Source of the DNA: Sphaerulina vaccinii
Taxonomy: Eukaryota > Ascomycota > Dothideomycetes > Mycosphaerellales > Mycosphaerellaceae
NCBI GenBank assembly: GCA_022570795.1
Contig: JAKUDP010000007.1
Coordinates: forward strand, 434,001 to 498,000
Direction of reading: 5' to 3'
Length of the DNA stretch: 64,000 bases
Part shown: in pieces, positions 1 to 11,914 of the stretch
Layout: each line of letters opens with the position of its first letter
How positions within the stretch are numbered: position 1 is the first letter of the stretch
The notes under the pieces: generated by a model
Database searches by the model: none
What the model saw: the letters and a program-made list of their open reading frames with translations, nothing else
What the model was told of the DNA's origin: nothing
Translations under genes and position numbers: made by a program

Positions 1-9
1 CAAGAGGCC

Positions 10-696
10 ATGCCTCAGAGATCACCACAAGCAGGCACTTCATTCCTCGACCTGCCGCCTGAGATACGCCATGAAATCTATCGCTACTGCCTCGTAATCC
101 AGCGCCCATTCGGGTTCACGTCCGACAAGATGCCGCCTTTGCAGAAGAAAGGCCCACTGCGCGTCACCAACAGACCAGGCGCTGAGCGCAACGCCATTCC
201 CTTTGCGCCGGGGATCCTACAAGTCGACAAGGCAGTCCATAACGAGGCCATCAGCATCTTCTATGGCGAAAACATCTTCCAATTCCAGTGTGCCTGGGTG
301 GGAGAGAACATCCTCGCGCAAACGGGACAGCAAAACATCGGACAGCTTCGCCACGTTGAAGTAATCTCGGCAGAGGGAAAGAAGTCAGCCATTTCGCTGG
401 TGTTCACCAGGTTGAAGAACGCGAAGAATCTCAAGACGATAACTCTGCAGCACCGCAGAGGTCGCGCACTCGGCGAGTATTGGGATTGGGAGATTGCGCA
501 GGCTCTTGCTCCGCTGATGCGCCACATGATAAAGCAACGCAAAGCAGAAGGCATTAAGGAGGTTCTGGCAGTGGTGAAGTGGAAGCATGACCCTTTTGTG
601 AAGTGGGGTGGCAAAGATGCAGAGGGTCGCAAGCAAGAGGCTATGGAGTTTGGCAACAAAGTCGCGCCAATGCTTAGAAAGATGTTGTTGAAGTAA
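10..696 (+). CDS. 2EXR/F-box-like domain protein, copy 1
   Basis: A 228-residue single-exon protein. Residues 11-30 carry the signature FLDLPPEIRHEIYRYCL, the N-terminal F-box-like segment of a large fungal family usually annotated as 2EXR or hypothetical. A 'FYGEN' motif near residue 84 and a basic C-terminal tail ending in KMLLK match the two other copies in this window. No catalytic motif is visible. By analogy such proteins may recruit substrates to an SCF-type ligase, but nothing here proves that. The start ATG has only nine bases of sequence before it, so an upstream exon cannot be excluded. Confidence 0.8.
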   Translation: MPQRSPQAGTSFLDLPPEIRHEIYRYCLVIQRPFGFTSDKMPPLQKKGPLRVTNRPGAERNAIPFAPGILQVDKAVHNEAISIFYGENIFQFQCAWVGENILAQTGQQNIGQLRHVEVISAEGKKSAISLVFTRLKNAKNLKTITLQHRRGRALGEYWDWEIAQALAPLMRHMIKQRKAEGIKEVLAVVKWKHDPFVKWGGKDAEGRKQEAMEFGNKVAPMLRKMLLK

Positions 697-969
697 CGCG
701 CAGGGACAGGGAGATTGAGATGTGGAGATGGTGGCGGTCATTAGAGTGTGTGATGTCTCTGCCTGTAAGCGATAGCCTAGCACATGAAGGCGAAGAGTTG
801 AGCAAAGTGAATGCGTTGCGTGATTTGGAGACAAATTCAATCAGACACAATCAAAAGCACTGCTTGTCCACTTGACATGCGTGCAGACCCTCTCTGATAC
901 CTCCGTCTCGCCCGCTCTGCGATCTGTGTGGACACCGAGCGCCATGGTCACGGACTGTGGACAGAGACA

Positions 970-1839
970 CTACTTGCATGCCTGCAACATGCGTGGCTTT
1001 CTCTCAAATGTCTCCACGAGAAGCTCTTCAGCTTTTGCTCCGAACCCAGCCGCTCGCTTCTCCTGGCGCACCACCTTCCACTTGAGAACTTTGAGCACCT
1101 CCTCAGCATCCATATCCTGGTGCTCTCTGCGTAGCTTACGCATCAGGGGCCCAAGTGCTCTCGCAAACTCATCCTCAGGACGCCATGTGTCGATTTCTGC
1201 ACGGTATTCCCAGGTCGCGACATCGAGTGTCAGGGTCTTCAACGTCTTTGGCCCGGTAGCGCGGTTAAGCATGGTGCAGATACTTCGCAGTGCGGTCTTG
1301 TTCATAATGTATGACCGGAGGTGAACGAAACGTATGAATTTGGCGCCTGAATTGACAAAGGGTTAGCAATGTCTCTGAGAAGCGCGAACGCACTCTCAGC
1401 AGGTCTGTCCGCGAGCTTGTCGCCCTAGTAGAGGTAACCTGACCGAGAATTTCCACTTACTGTTGGCGATCTGCTCAAAGAACGATTTGGCAATGTCCAG
1501 AGTAATGAAGGCAAATGTGTTCTCGCCGCATAGTATGGTGATCGCTTCAGCTTTGGTCTGGATGGAGGCGCGTATGATTCCAGGCGTGAGAAGCCTCTCT
1601 TGTTTCAATGGTGCGATAACACCACGAATCGTGCGACGAGTTGGTGGAGGATCTAGGTCAATAGTGCGAGGGGCGATCAGGCAATAGCGGTAGATTTCGT
1701 TTCTCATCTCAGCGGGAAGATCGAGAAACGCTGTCTTGTGCCTGTTGAACCCGTCGGGGGGTGCCTTCTGGGGTCGCGGTCGCTGTCGAGGAGGGAGGGC
1801 ATAAGGCGTATTGTATGGTGGTCGCTTCTCTCGTGCCAT
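970..1839 (-). CDS. 2EXR/F-box-like domain protein, copy 2 (two exons)
   Basis: Exons are 1461..1839 and 970..1346 (read right to left), joined across a 114-nt intron with a GTAAGT donor and a TTCAG acceptor. The joined frame gives 251 residues. The splice restores 'FFEQIANS-AKFIRF', matching 'FLAQIADNAKLIRH' in the copy at 16.8-17.7 kb, which is good evidence for the model. The FLDLPAEMRNEIYRYCL signature follows a basic, proline-rich N-terminus of about 35 residues. It is convergent with copy 1 (gap about 270 bp). Copy 1 and the 17-kb copy have no intron here, so the copies have diverged in gene structure as well as in sequence. Confidence 0.8.
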
Positions 1840-2375
1840 GATTAGAACTGGCTCTCTGTTTTAAGTCAGCATATATGCGAGCGGGCAGAGAGTCACTTCA
1901 GTGCCTTGGTTGTAGCAGTACCTTCGAGAGACTCGAGTTCGAAATCGTTGTGGAAGCGGAGGTAGCGGTCGCGGCGGAGGAAAGCTGTTGGCAACAAGAT
2001 CAGTTGCTGTTGGATGAGCAAAAAGGTGTGCGGCGAGGCGGTTGTCTAGAAGACAACGGTCAAAGTGCATACGTGAGCTTGGACCGCTCGACTTCACTTC
2101 CGCAGCTCGCAGGGGTAAGAGCGGCTGCTCCGCTGAGAGGCGAGGGGATTGGTCTTTGACACAGGTGAAGCTATCTCCTGTCTGCGATTAAGCTCGATTC
2201 AATCGTATGGTCAATACATCTACCGCACTCGAAGGATTCATACGCACGCTATGCCTTGAGCATCATTATGCAGACATCCACAGATTACCAGCATTGCCAA
2301 ACGCCTCGCTGTGTTACACTATCCAGGTCAGTCCTGTTGCCTAGCCTTCTGGTATCGAAGAAGCACAACGCTGCA
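1840..2375. other. Intergenic, no gene seen
   Basis: This stretch holds the promoter side of the minus-strand 2EXR-like gene and the 3' flank of the Skt5-like gene. Open frames on both strands are short and without recognisable motifs. Confidence 0.6.
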
Positions 2376-4763
2376 CTACATCACCACACAATCCTTCTCT
2401 GCCGGTCCAGCAGGAACACCCATCTCCTCGAACGTCTTAGGTCCCTTCCCTGGCGGCTTAGGCGGGTTCAGCCCACTACCAGTTGGTTTCGGTGTATCGC
2501 TCTGACTTGGCGGGAAGTCTGGGCTCTGCATAGGTGGTGTGGGCGCGTGGCTGTTCCTGCCCAGAGGGGCGCCACCAGCAGTTGGTACTCTGGGCTGCGG
2601 TCGCAACGAGGATGCAGTAGAAACGGGTCTGCTTTCTCCCGAGTTCCTCCTTCGCCTCGGCTCTCGCTTGTCTCGCCACGTAGGGTCCACGGTTTGTGGT
2701 CGTTCGGCATAGGGAGCTGTGAAGCCAAGACCTGAAGGCTGAGGTGCAGTCTGTGGATGCTGCAGTTGGCCAGGTCCTGGTGCTGCACTTGTGGAGCGAT
2801 TCTGTATGTTCGGTGGGCCAGATGTGATTCGAGTACCTATGCCCGGTCTCGCACGAGGGTCACTAGGATGCAGTGGCTGGCCGTTGAACGATCCCACTGG
2901 TGCAGATGATTGACGCTGATCAAGAGGCTGTGGCTGTGCAGTCTGTGGTCGTAGCGGGCCAGGTGCCATGTTCCCTGAAGGATAGGGCCGAGGACCACCA
3001 GGATAGTTCTGTGCGTTGGGGACTGAGTTCCGTAGGATCTCGGGGTTGATCTGGAACGCTGAGCTTGGCCGATCATATGGTGCCCCGTTTGCTAGCAAGG
3101 AAGGCTGCGATGCACTGAATTGACCACCGAGACCGCTAGCGATTCGAGGCGTGCTGTGCTGCGCTGGCGGTCCGTCTGCCATAGGGTATGGGGCGACAGA
3201 AGTCGGCCTGTTCTCCAACCTTGGCGGACCATCATCTGATGGGTAAGGTGTGGTGCTGGTGGGAGGTGACTGCACAGAGCCATTGCCATAAGATGAGTAG
3301 GTCTCAGTGACAGCGCCCAGACTGGGATCCGCTTTGTGTCTATAGCGCTCTGGCCGTTGCCCTCGCATTGAGCCATGTGTGGAGCGAATCCTATTCAGCG
3401 CCACCTTCTCATGGTCTTGTCTGTTCAGCACTTCCTTCTTCTTCAGACCTTCAATACGACCCTCCGCATCCTGGTTGCCATGCTTTGCAGCTTTTTGATA
3501 CCACTCCAACGCCTTGTCCAAATTGACTGGCACATACATGCCAATCTCATTGAAGTAGCCAAGAGCGAATTCAGCAGTCGCAAGAGGAGCCTGAGCCGTC
3601 GCAGCTCTTTCTGCGTATGTGTATGCCAGCTCTTCGTTCTTGGGGAACAGTCCTTCCGAGCCTACCAGGAACCATTTGCTGAGTGCCATGTCTGCTTCTG
3701 ACTCGCCCTGCTTTGAAGCCAAAGCGTTGTAGTGTATCGACAGAGCCGGGTTGAACTCACAGCCCAGAGATCCAAGCTCATATGCCGAGCCCATCTTCGC
3801 CTGTGCTTTGGCGAACTTCATGTATGCAGCCTTCTCGATGTTCTGCTTCGCGGCCGCTTCGTCAAACTGCAGGTATGTGTCCGGTACATCAATCTGTGGC
3901 AGCTGTCTCGCAAGCAGCATGCCATAGACATATGCACCTTGCGCAGCATTCTCGTCCGCGCCTTCAGCAGATTGCCTGATCAGTGCAATGCCTTTCGCCC
4001 AGTCCTGCTGTTGTCCATGCTGCCCTCTCAAAGTCATCATGCCCAGTCTGTAGCACGAAGCCGCGTCTCCAGCTTCCACACCCTTATGGTAATGCCGTAG
4101 CGCCTTTACCGGATCATTGTACGACTCGTACAGCATACCAATTCTATAGTCAGCTCTTACGTAGCCCTTGTCTGCAGCTCTCGAGTAGCACCTAAATGCC
4201 TCCCTCTTGTCTTCTCTCTGTCCAAACCGGCCCCATTCCAACCACATGCCTCGCAGGAACTCTGCTCTGGGATGAGACTGATCTGCTAAGAATGTCACGA
4301 TGTTCATCGCGTCGATCTTGAGCTGGTGCTCGATCCTGGGAGTTGCTGGTCGTGCTATATGTGGCTTCATGGCTGCCAACCTATCTGCCTCTTCTGAGCA
4401 TACTGCAGCGTATACTAGCACATCAGCTGCCCAGGCCAGTTGCATTTCCGGATCATTGGAGTTGAGAACTGGCACTCGCGCGTTCTCGAGACGCGTTTCG
4501 AGCTCATCGTCGGAGGGAGGCACGCTCGGCGGAGGGTTGACGAGTTTGGGAAAGGGCGAGAGATGAGGTTGTCCTTCGTTGACGCGACTGTTTAGGTCGA
4601 GGTTGTTCAAGCCCGCGCTGATCTGGTTGGACATCTCCGGATTGACTCTCTGCGGTTCTGGCTGGACCAGCGGAGGGCTGACTGGGGGCATATAGAAGTC
4701 ATCGTATCCTCCTGGAACGAATGTCGCCCTCATGGTGTTTTGGTGGTTGTTGTGGTCGGCCAT
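2376..4763 (-). CDS. Sel1-repeat chitin synthase activator, Skt5/Chs4-like
   Basis: A 795-residue single-exon protein. Residues about 110-440 form a run of Sel1-type (TPR-like) repeats recognisable by spaced 'A..Y...A...G...A.Y.LG' patterns. The second half is a proline/serine/glutamine-rich, probably disordered region. The protein ends in CVVM, a C-terminal CaaX box for prenylation, as in yeast Chs4/Skt5, which tethers and activates chitin synthase III at the bud neck or septum. The combination of Sel1 repeats, low-complexity tail and CaaX box makes the assignment strong. Which of the several fungal paralogs this is cannot be told from the sequence alone. The start is the first ATG of the frame (MADHNNHQ). 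Confidence 0.88.
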   Translation of the reverse strand: MADHNNHQNTMRATFVPGGYDDFYMPPVSPPLVQPEPQRVNPEMSNQISAGLNNLDLNSRVNEGQPHLSPFPKLVNPPPSVPPSDDELETRLENARVPVLNSNDPEMQLAWAADVLVYAAVCSEEADRLAAMKPHIARPATPRIEHQLKIDAMNIVTFLADQSHPRAEFLRGMWLEWGRFGQREDKREAFRCYSRAADKGYVRADYRIGMLYESYNDPVKALRHYHKGVEAGDAASCYRLGMMTLRGQHGQQQDWAKGIALIRQSAEGADENAAQGAYVYGMLLARQLPQIDVPDTYLQFDEAAAKQNIEKAAYMKFAKAQAKMGSAYELGSLGCEFNPALSIHYNALASKQGESEADMALSKWFLVGSEGLFPKNEELAYTYAERAATAQAPLATAEFALGYFNEIGMYVPVNLDKALEWYQKAAKHGNQDAEGRIEGLKKKEVLNRQDHEKVALNRIRSTHGSMRGQRPERYRHKADPSLGAVTETYSSYGNGSVQSPPTSTTPYPSDDGPPRLENRPTSVAPYPMADGPPAQHSTPRIASGLGGQFSASQPSLLANGAPYDRPSSAFQINPEILRNSVPNAQNYPGGPRPYPSGNMAPGPLRPQTAQPQPLDQRQSSAPVGSFNGQPLHPSDPRARPGIGTRITSGPPNIQNRSTSAAPGPGQLQHPQTAPQPSGLGFTAPYAERPQTVDPTWRDKREPRRRRNSGESRPVSTASSLRPQPRVPTAGGAPLGRNSHAPTPPMQSPDFPPSQSDTPKPTGSGLNPPKPPGKGPKTFEEMGVPAGPAEKDCVVM

Positions 4764-5845
4764 CTCGAACAGCTACTGACTGAGACAGTCCTACTCTGGT
4801 TCGGGTGGAGTAGTAGTGCTGATGGTAACCGTATTCGCGTCCGATCCACATCAACAGATGGGGTAGTAGATCAACCTTTGTCTAGGAGGACTGATTTCTT
4901 TAGCATATGCAGTCGGCAAGTCGGGAGGGTACGCATGTATGGTAGAGCTTTTTGATGCGAGACGGGAAGTGAACAATGAGATCCCTTCAACTGACTCCGC
5001 CAGACAAGGCGACGCAACGAACCTCATCTCGGAGGACTCACACAAGGAGGGGCACGTGCGAGGGTGACGTACTCACCAGCTATTTCTCCTAGCGTAACAA
5101 TAGTCTGGTTTCGTTTGTCCTTGTCGGTGTTGTCTCCTTTCTTTCTGCCTCTTCTTGTCCGACGAGAGAGCAGCAGAGTCAGTAAGGTACTTTTGGAGGG
5201 AGTCTATAATTGAACATGCCTGCGGCGGTGCTTAGCATGTCTCGGAAGGATCAACTGTGGTACGAATTCAAAGCTCAGCTGGATGTTGTCTCTCGTGGTC
5301 TTCCAGCACAGCCTCTTTTTTAGTAACAGAAGATCTGAACCGTACCGCGGGGAACACTGGTCGTTTCATATCGATAGCGGATGCCTGCTACAAGTCTCGT
5401 TTTGGAAAGCTTGATTTGAGGTGTTGCTGATGGTGAAGAAGTGTTTTCTATCATTGCAGCTGAACTTATGGCGAACTAGGCTATCATACATCACGTTCCT
5501 TCCTCATTTTTGACACTACTCGGTCGCGAGTCCCTCATATCCGAATCACCTGCATGATGTATTGGCATTTCTGTCTCATCTTATGCTATAATTCGAACTC
5601 AACCGATGCAAGGGACATGAAACAGATTCGGGACTTCCGGTGATCGATGCCACGTGCCAAAGAGCCTCAACAGCAGAAGATATAACACGTCCTTGTAAAC
5701 GGCTCGTTCGCACTCTCCCCGATATGACTGAGACCACCAGTTCGGAAGAGTTGATGTCGTCGGCAGTCAATGCCTAATCACGAATAGCATCATGACCAAT
5801 ATATCCATTCGAGAAACCAGCACGTCTCCCTGAACCTACAACTCG
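4764..5845. other. Long upstream region of the Skt5/Chs4-like gene
   Basis: No protein-coding exon is supported here. On the minus strand there is a consensus splice donor (GTGAGT, first base at 5076) and a CAG acceptor about 25 nt before the start codon at 4763. The roughly 290 bp between them could be a 5' UTR intron. This is inference from splice signals only. Confidence 0.4.
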
Positions 5846-6411
5846 CTACAACGCCAACTCTTCGTCCGTAATTTTCGCTGGATCACTAAGTTTCTCCTCA
5901 TCTTCCTTTGCCTTCTGCTCTTCCTGCTCCTTTGCAGCAGCCGATCGCTTAATCATGATCTCTTCATACTTCTGACCTCCACGTTGAAGATGCACAGCAT
6001 CATACTGAGCTTGTGCCTGATCGAGCGCTTGCTTCGCTATCAGGAAATCCGGGTGCTGGCAGAGTCAGTATAAGTATATATGGTCAGGTGAGCGAAGGGT
6101 TTGTCACCTTTATGGCATGCAGCTCCACCCACTCCATGAAACTATTCTTCGTCGACTGACTCTTCACATCGCGTAGCCAAGCTACTCTGGCAGGTTTCTC
6201 TACAGCTTCGTACTGTTGTGTTGCTGCGAGGAGGGCGTTTTCAGCTCCTTGAGCGTCAGTTCCTTCGAATTTCGCTTGCATAGGCTCCAGGGCGAGGAAA
6301 GTAATCTGGTCGTTAGTCTGCGCCAGCGGAAGAGAGGATGCTAGGAAGGTTATATTCAGTGAACCAGTGACAGCGATGTGTCACTAGCCAAGGCTTCGCA
6401 GCTTCAAGCAT
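5846..6411 (-). CDS. Unidentified small helical protein, three exons, 5' end uncertain
   Basis: Minimal model: exons 6385..6411, 6108..6317 and 5846..6055, giving 148 residues. Introns 6318..6384 and 6056..6107 both start GTGACA and end in CAG, and both splice in phase 0. The product is strongly helical, rich in Ala, Gln, Glu and Lys, with a charged coiled-coil-like C-terminus (EEQKAKEDEEKL) and no membrane segment or signal peptide. The frame stays open and protein-like from 6385 up to about 6573, where a CAG acceptor precedes an in-frame stop. The true first exon may therefore lie further upstream, next to or overlapping the 3' end of COG3. I do not recognise the family. A BAR-like or tethering-complex role would only be a guess. 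Confidence 0.5.
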
Positions 6412-6617
6412 GAGGGTTGCCTCGCACAATAGCTGTATACTCTCAGCATCGGCCACGTGCGATAGAAGAGTAGCCTCAATGGTCGCAGCATGAACTTGTC
6501 GTGCTGTAGAACGCGCTTGAAGAAGCAGTCCACTGTTCTGGAGCGCGCCATATTCTGGGCACTGATCTTGGCGCTGTCATCGTCATTGGCAGAGGTGTAA
6601 GTGCTGTTTCCGCTTTC

Positions 6618-9247
6618 CTAATCGCTAACTCCACCACTTCCAACACTGTCGTTGTCGTCGCCAACAACCTGCCCAACTTGAAAGACCTTCTCCATTGCAT
6701 CGTTGAACAAGTCGGGACCCCATACTTCATCTTCTCGCGCTTTACCCTTTCGACTCAACTTCTTGCCTTTGCCTTCACTGTAGTTGTCGAAGAACTCTTC
6801 ATAGCTCATGATGACCTGATCGCGAACAGCAGCGACCAGAGTCTCTCTCGTCCTAGCATCATCGACAAACTCTTCCAACTTGGCCCGTAGAGCTGGAACA
6901 TCCTTTTCAGCTAGGCCACGAACAGTTCTGACAGCTTTCAGACCATCGAATTGTTCCTTCTTTTGTGTTTGTGCAGGTTCGACAGGAGCTGTAATGTGGC
7001 TTGCGTAACCTTTGACAAAGTCGTTGATCACTGTACGAAGACGACCATCGAGTTCTGCTTTGGCATCTAGCATGTTCTCTACCACTTTGGGCAGCAGTCC
7101 ACCTCCCACTGCGCCACCGACGAGGCGAACCCAGGATGCAGGACTCCATAGACTACCGCGATCACGTAGCTCGTAGAAAGTGTTCGTGACAGAGGAGAAG
7201 TCAAACTCGACCTCAGGTGGTATGAATTCGATGTCGAAGGCCACTATTTGCTGCTTGAGATGCAAAAGATGGATTATGAGGAATAGTTGGCCATCCTGGG
7301 GAGCCTTCTTGGAGTTGACTTGCTGACTGGCATATATCAGTGACGCGATCGTGGAGTGAACGATGCGATGTGCGAGATCATCGAAGACCGTGCTGTTGAC
7401 GAGGCGATAGATGCGGCGGAGCAGCCAGACTGCTTTACGCAGTGTCGGGTACCAGTGCCTCGTGGTAGGCTTTGTAGTCTCAACTGCGAAACGTTTGCTG
7501 AACATGCTTTCGGCATCGTCGATGTCTTCGTCCACCACTGTTGGTGTCTTTGGAACAGGCGTCGATGGTATCGATGCATTCCGCTTGCCCGATAGAACAG
7601 GTCCTTTCTTGGCGCCATTAATGCCGGTGACAGCTGCTCGAGGCGAGACTTCCAGATCCTCTGCTTTCGGCTTGTAGTTCTCAATGCTGTCCCTGAGCAC
7701 ATTCATCGCAAGGAAGACTAATCGAGTCTGCGCATCTTCGAGCGCAGGATGTATGAGGTTACCAAAGTCTAGCTTGCGGCCTAGCTGCCGGCCACTTGTC
7801 GAAGGACTTAGCACCGAACTTTCGACGTCATCTTCTTCTTCGGAGTCGATATCCATATAACGGCCTTGTATCGTCGCGCATAGATCGCAGAGCTTCTCCA
7901 TCTTGGTCTCGTGGATCGTCCTGGGTCGCAAATAGTCATACATCGGTTCCAGCAGGCTTTCTAGAAAGTCGTACAGAGCGCCTTCAGTCTCGAACCACTC
8001 AAACCAAAGATCGTGTTCGTCCAGACAGATACCTCGCACGTAGCTAAGGCTTGATTTAGCAAAAGACAAGACGTCTGTATGTTGTGGGTCCGCAGCGAGA
8101 TCTGCCATCTTCTTTGCAATGAGAGGCAGAATCAATCTACCTCGTGTTGCCGAGTATGACTGGTACAACTCACGGAGCAAACTCAAGTACTCCGGCTCTC
8201 GACCAGCGTCTACATCATCCGGAGTAGGCACGGCTCGTTTCTGTATTTCCAAGCCGAGCACCTTTAGTTCCGGAGCAGGAGCACGAAACTTTGCGTATAG
8301 AATTGTAGAATGAGTAGTCTCCTTCAGCTGCCCACCTTGTATGCGTTTGCTGATATCTGCTGCAATCTCTCCCAATGACTTTGTGAAATAGTGGCGAATG
8401 AGAGTCAAACCGCGTGTGAGTAATAGCCGATACCGACTCCGATATGTGGCAGACTCTTTGTGCTTAGGGTGAGATTCCATGTATGCCAAACAGTTGTCAA
8501 GATTGGATAACATGTCCAAGAAGTCGTTACCTTTCACGATACTCGATGCGCTAGGTGCGTTTAGTCGTCGTGTCATGGGCTCCAAGTATGCATAGTATTG
8601 AGCATTTTCGTCAACGGCATCGGCCAAACCTGTCAGCCGGCGTTGCTCAATCACAAGATCCTCGCACTGCTGTCGAAATGCTTCTGTCTGCGCCTCTACA
8701 GCGTTGAAAGAGTCTGACAGGGCAGACAAGATAGCCAGAGTAGTGGTCGTCGAGAGCAGCAGATTGTCTAGATGCGTGTCCGAGAGCTCTAGCTGCTCCA
8801 GATATGCCTGATACTCAGCATGGCTCTCGTCCAGCAAGAGCTCCTCTATGTTGCCATACTCGGCCTCGAAGTCCAGCTCCGCGGTCTGGCGCAGCACAAG
8901 GGCGGAAGATGTATCCAGACTGTTCTTTCGTGCTCGTCGACCCTCCTTTTGGCTGTAAGCACGCACGACGTCGTGGACGTCGCTGTAGCTCTGAGCTCTG
9001 CAAGCAATAGATGCTCTCGGTGGCCCGCTCCAGACATCATCGTCCTCCCCTACTTCCTGAATGGGCTCTATCGCCACATCAGCCTTCTCCTCAGCCTAGC
9101 TAGCAATCAGAACGCGGCCGCTTTCATTGGCGCTGTGCTGCTTACAGGCTGTTGCAGCAGTGAAGCGCGCCGCGTATGCTGTATCGGCTTTTCCCGCGCT
9201 GCAGTCTGCGGAGCTGCAGTCAGAGTATGGAACCAAGCATCGTCCAT
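6618..9247 (-). CDS. COG3: Conserved oligomeric Golgi complex subunit 3
   Basis: Exons are 9146..9247 and 6618..9095, separated by a 48-nt intron with a GTAAGC donor and a GCTAG acceptor, and encode 859 residues. The second exon has no ATG after its upstream in-frame stop. The first exon supplies the start and a typical N-terminus ending in 'RRASLLQQP'. The Sec34-like region (about residues 150-300) contains 'FLDMLSNLDNCLAYMESH', characteristic of COG3, followed by a long all-helical body. COG3 belongs to lobe A of the COG tethering complex, which directs retrograde vesicles within the Golgi. Length is close to that of animal and yeast homologues. Serine and acidic residues dominate the last 30 residues. 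Confidence 0.9.
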
Positions 9248-10732
9248 TATCGCGTCGAGGAGCGTGTAGGGGCATTGGCAGTGCGCTGTTCGGACAATGC
9301 AGGATGTATGGCCAGATGTTCACAAATCGATGCATTTCGTAGTGGATATCGACAACTATTTGGAGCGACTAGACCCCTGCCAGATTAAGCGAAACCTTCC
9401 ACCTCAAAATCCACTGCACTCTTTTTTCTCGACGTGTGTCTCGCCTTTCCTTCGCACACAACATCTCCATCGACCCTGCCACGACTCTTGCCATCTCACA
9501 ACCCTCGCTCGAACCCGGTGAGCACATCTGCAGTCATACTGCCCTCGAAAGTACTTGAGTACGGTGGCAACAAGCCCCATAATGCCTCATGTAGCACGGC
9601 ATCAGCTGTGGAGGACCAACCGAACTTGAATCTACGCACCTCACGGCTATCTGAGGATGAGTGTGGATGCTCAATCTCGAATCGGGACAAATCTCCTCTT
9701 TGTCTGCCTCGACCGACCAAGCGCGTTCACACCATCTCCCCTGCAGACTGACTTCATGCTTCACGATTCGTGCTCAAATGGCCAGCCACGATATCTGATG
9801 CGGCTTTTCGCTCGGTACGTAGCATGAGGTCAAGCCGAACATACGGCACTAAGGCCGCGCTGCTGGCTCCGTACGACTGGATATCTGAGCACTCCGCCGG
9901 CCTCGACGCGAGCCTTCAGTCAAGGATATTGAAATCTGGATGAAGTGCAAGTCCTGGATGCACGTGGAGCATTATCCTCAACGATATATCATAATCACGT
10001 CTGCTGATTGTTTCAGATCGATGTGGCCGAGGCTGGAACGCCACCGACGTTCTAAACGAGATATCCGATTTGTGCGTGCCTATCTCTACAAGGATGCCAG
10101 TCTTTGCATGTGGTTGTTTTGCTGCTTCTACGCGAAGGGTGTAGATGACTTATCTGCTACCTATGCCTTTCGGGGCACACAGGATCTACGTACTGATGCA
10201 CCGCGCTTCGACCTGCAGCCATACCCGCGCTTTCACATAGCTCGCTGCTCACCTTATCCTATGAAAGCTGCTATGTGTCTAATGCAAGAAGCAGAGACCA
10301 GGGTATCTACCTTTGACGACGTGCGCTAGGTCCGAACATTGCTTCTAGACTCGAAAGCCAGGATACAGTTCACGCTCGCTCGCATGCAGTAACCGGGCCC
10401 GAACGCTCCTAACCAAGTGCCGTACAGTCGGTCTTGCGCCACTGTATCAGTGCTGCAGAACGGCTCGTAGTCGCTGTTGACGAAACGTGAAGAGCTGATC
10501 CTGGGCCATCAACAAATTTCTTGGCTTTGGCAAGCATTCAAAAGAGCAAGACTCCTCTCATCCTACGAGACTTCTCATTCACGAACGACTCTCTGCATTG
10601 CAGAATACTGTCGCTGAAGATCTAGTTACCACCTCTGTGCTTGTGTGGTAGTCTGACATTACCTTCCAAGCACATACTCAACCGCGGCAGTTTCCTTTTC
10701 AACTCAATTACTTTGGTGGCTTTTTGTGTATC
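9248..10732. other. Intergenic between COG3 and the two-RRM gene
   Basis: This region serves as the shared upstream region of two divergent genes. It has pyrimidine-rich stretches around 9420-9500 and 10540-10600, typical of fungal 5' leaders. One of them runs into a GTGAGC donor near 9518, so a spliced 5' UTR for the RRM gene is possible. A 129-codon open frame at 9940-10329 has no convincing protein character and was not called. Confidence 0.45.
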
Positions 10733-11914
10733 ATGTCTACTTCGACGAGTGCAGGTGCGCAGCGGGACAGCGGACCTTATTTCTTACATATCGAAGGGGT
10801 GAGTCACAGCTTACACAGCGCCTGTTACACTACTGATCATCGGACAGCTGCCAAAACGATTCACTTGGCAGAATCTCAAAGACCTGATCCGACAACAAGC
10901 CGCTCATGGCGTATGGACGGAAATGGCTGTGTACGCGAATGGCTCAGCAGCAGGCACAGGTCACGCCAGAGTACAAAGGAAAGATGAAGCGATTAGGCTA
11001 TACAGTAGGCACTACTCACTTCACACGAGTGCATGCAGAGCACTAATATGTGACTAGAATACTTGACCGAAGGCCGCCATGAAGGTAGGCAGCTGAAAGT
11101 GCATCTCTGGGACATCACTGCGATGCCAGCCCAGTTCAAAGCATGCAACTGCGAAAGCCAGATTTCGCTAAGCCATCCTCCGAATGTTGGCACACAAGGC
11201 ACCCGATTCTACCAAATGGCCATGACACCCGACTGGCAACGAGTCATGCCTCCATCGCCTATGGTTGATCCTCGAGCATACCCAATGTCACCAATGAGCC
11301 ATTACCCTTCATCTCAAGTTCCCAATGCAATGCCGCCCCCTATGCAGCCACGACCACAACAGCAACCATCTCAGGACCAAATCATTGCCGCTATGGCAAA
11401 CATGGGGTTGAACCCAAGAGATCCGAACCACGTCGGCCAATTCAGACAGATGTATCACAATCGCCAACAACAGCAGCAACAACCAATGCCAATGACTATT
11501 CGACAACCACTCTACACCGGCAACGCCGCGGGCCTCCCAGTGAACGTCCGCCAAGGAACCATTCGAACAGAAGCCCGCGGCGTCTTTGTCTCAGGCCTCA
11601 ACTACCGTGCCAGCGAGAAGGATATCAAAGCCTACTTCAGCCGCGCGGGCCAAATTGTGAAAGTCGCAGATCTCCGAATGGATGCCTCAACAAGAAAGTC
11701 CAAAGGCAATTGTACGATTCAGTATACGACTGCTGCGGAGGCCCAGAAAGCTATCGAATTGTTTCACAGGCAGGAGTTCATGGGCATGCAACTCAATGTC
11801 AGGGAGGATAAGAGTCGCGTTGCTATTGATGCTCCGACTACGAGTACCACGAGTCAGGCCAGGAGCAGTGCTGCAGGGCCGATTATTGTTAATGGCAGTC
11901 AGGTGAGATGTTGA
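10733..11914 (+). CDS. Protein with two RRM domains (three exons)
   Basis: Exons 10733..10798, 10848..11004 and 11058..11914 give 359 residues. Introns have GTGAGT/ACAG and GTAGGC/CTAG ends. The first RRM-like unit spans about residues 15-95 ('GPYFLHIEGLPKRFTWQNLK' through 'LKVHLWD'). A disordered Pro/Gln/Met-rich linker follows. The second, clearer RRM spans about residues 230-310, with RNP2 'GVFVSGL' and an RNP1-like 'KGNCTIQY'. RNP1 normally has aromatic residues and here is weak. Likely role: RNA binding. The C-terminus is uncertain, because the final 'GSQ' codon is followed by GTGAGA, a good splice donor, so a further exon is possible. The stop at 11914 lies only four codons beyond that donor. 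Confidence 0.8.

Noticed and set aside
6618..9077. COG3 starting at the 9077 GTG codon
   Set aside because: A non-ATG start is unlikely; an upstream 34-codon exon with an ATG and a clean 48-nt intron restores a typical N-terminus.
9940..10329. 129-codon plus-strand frame upstream of the RRM gene
   Set aside because: No domain or signal; composition fits random frame in a long promoter or leader.
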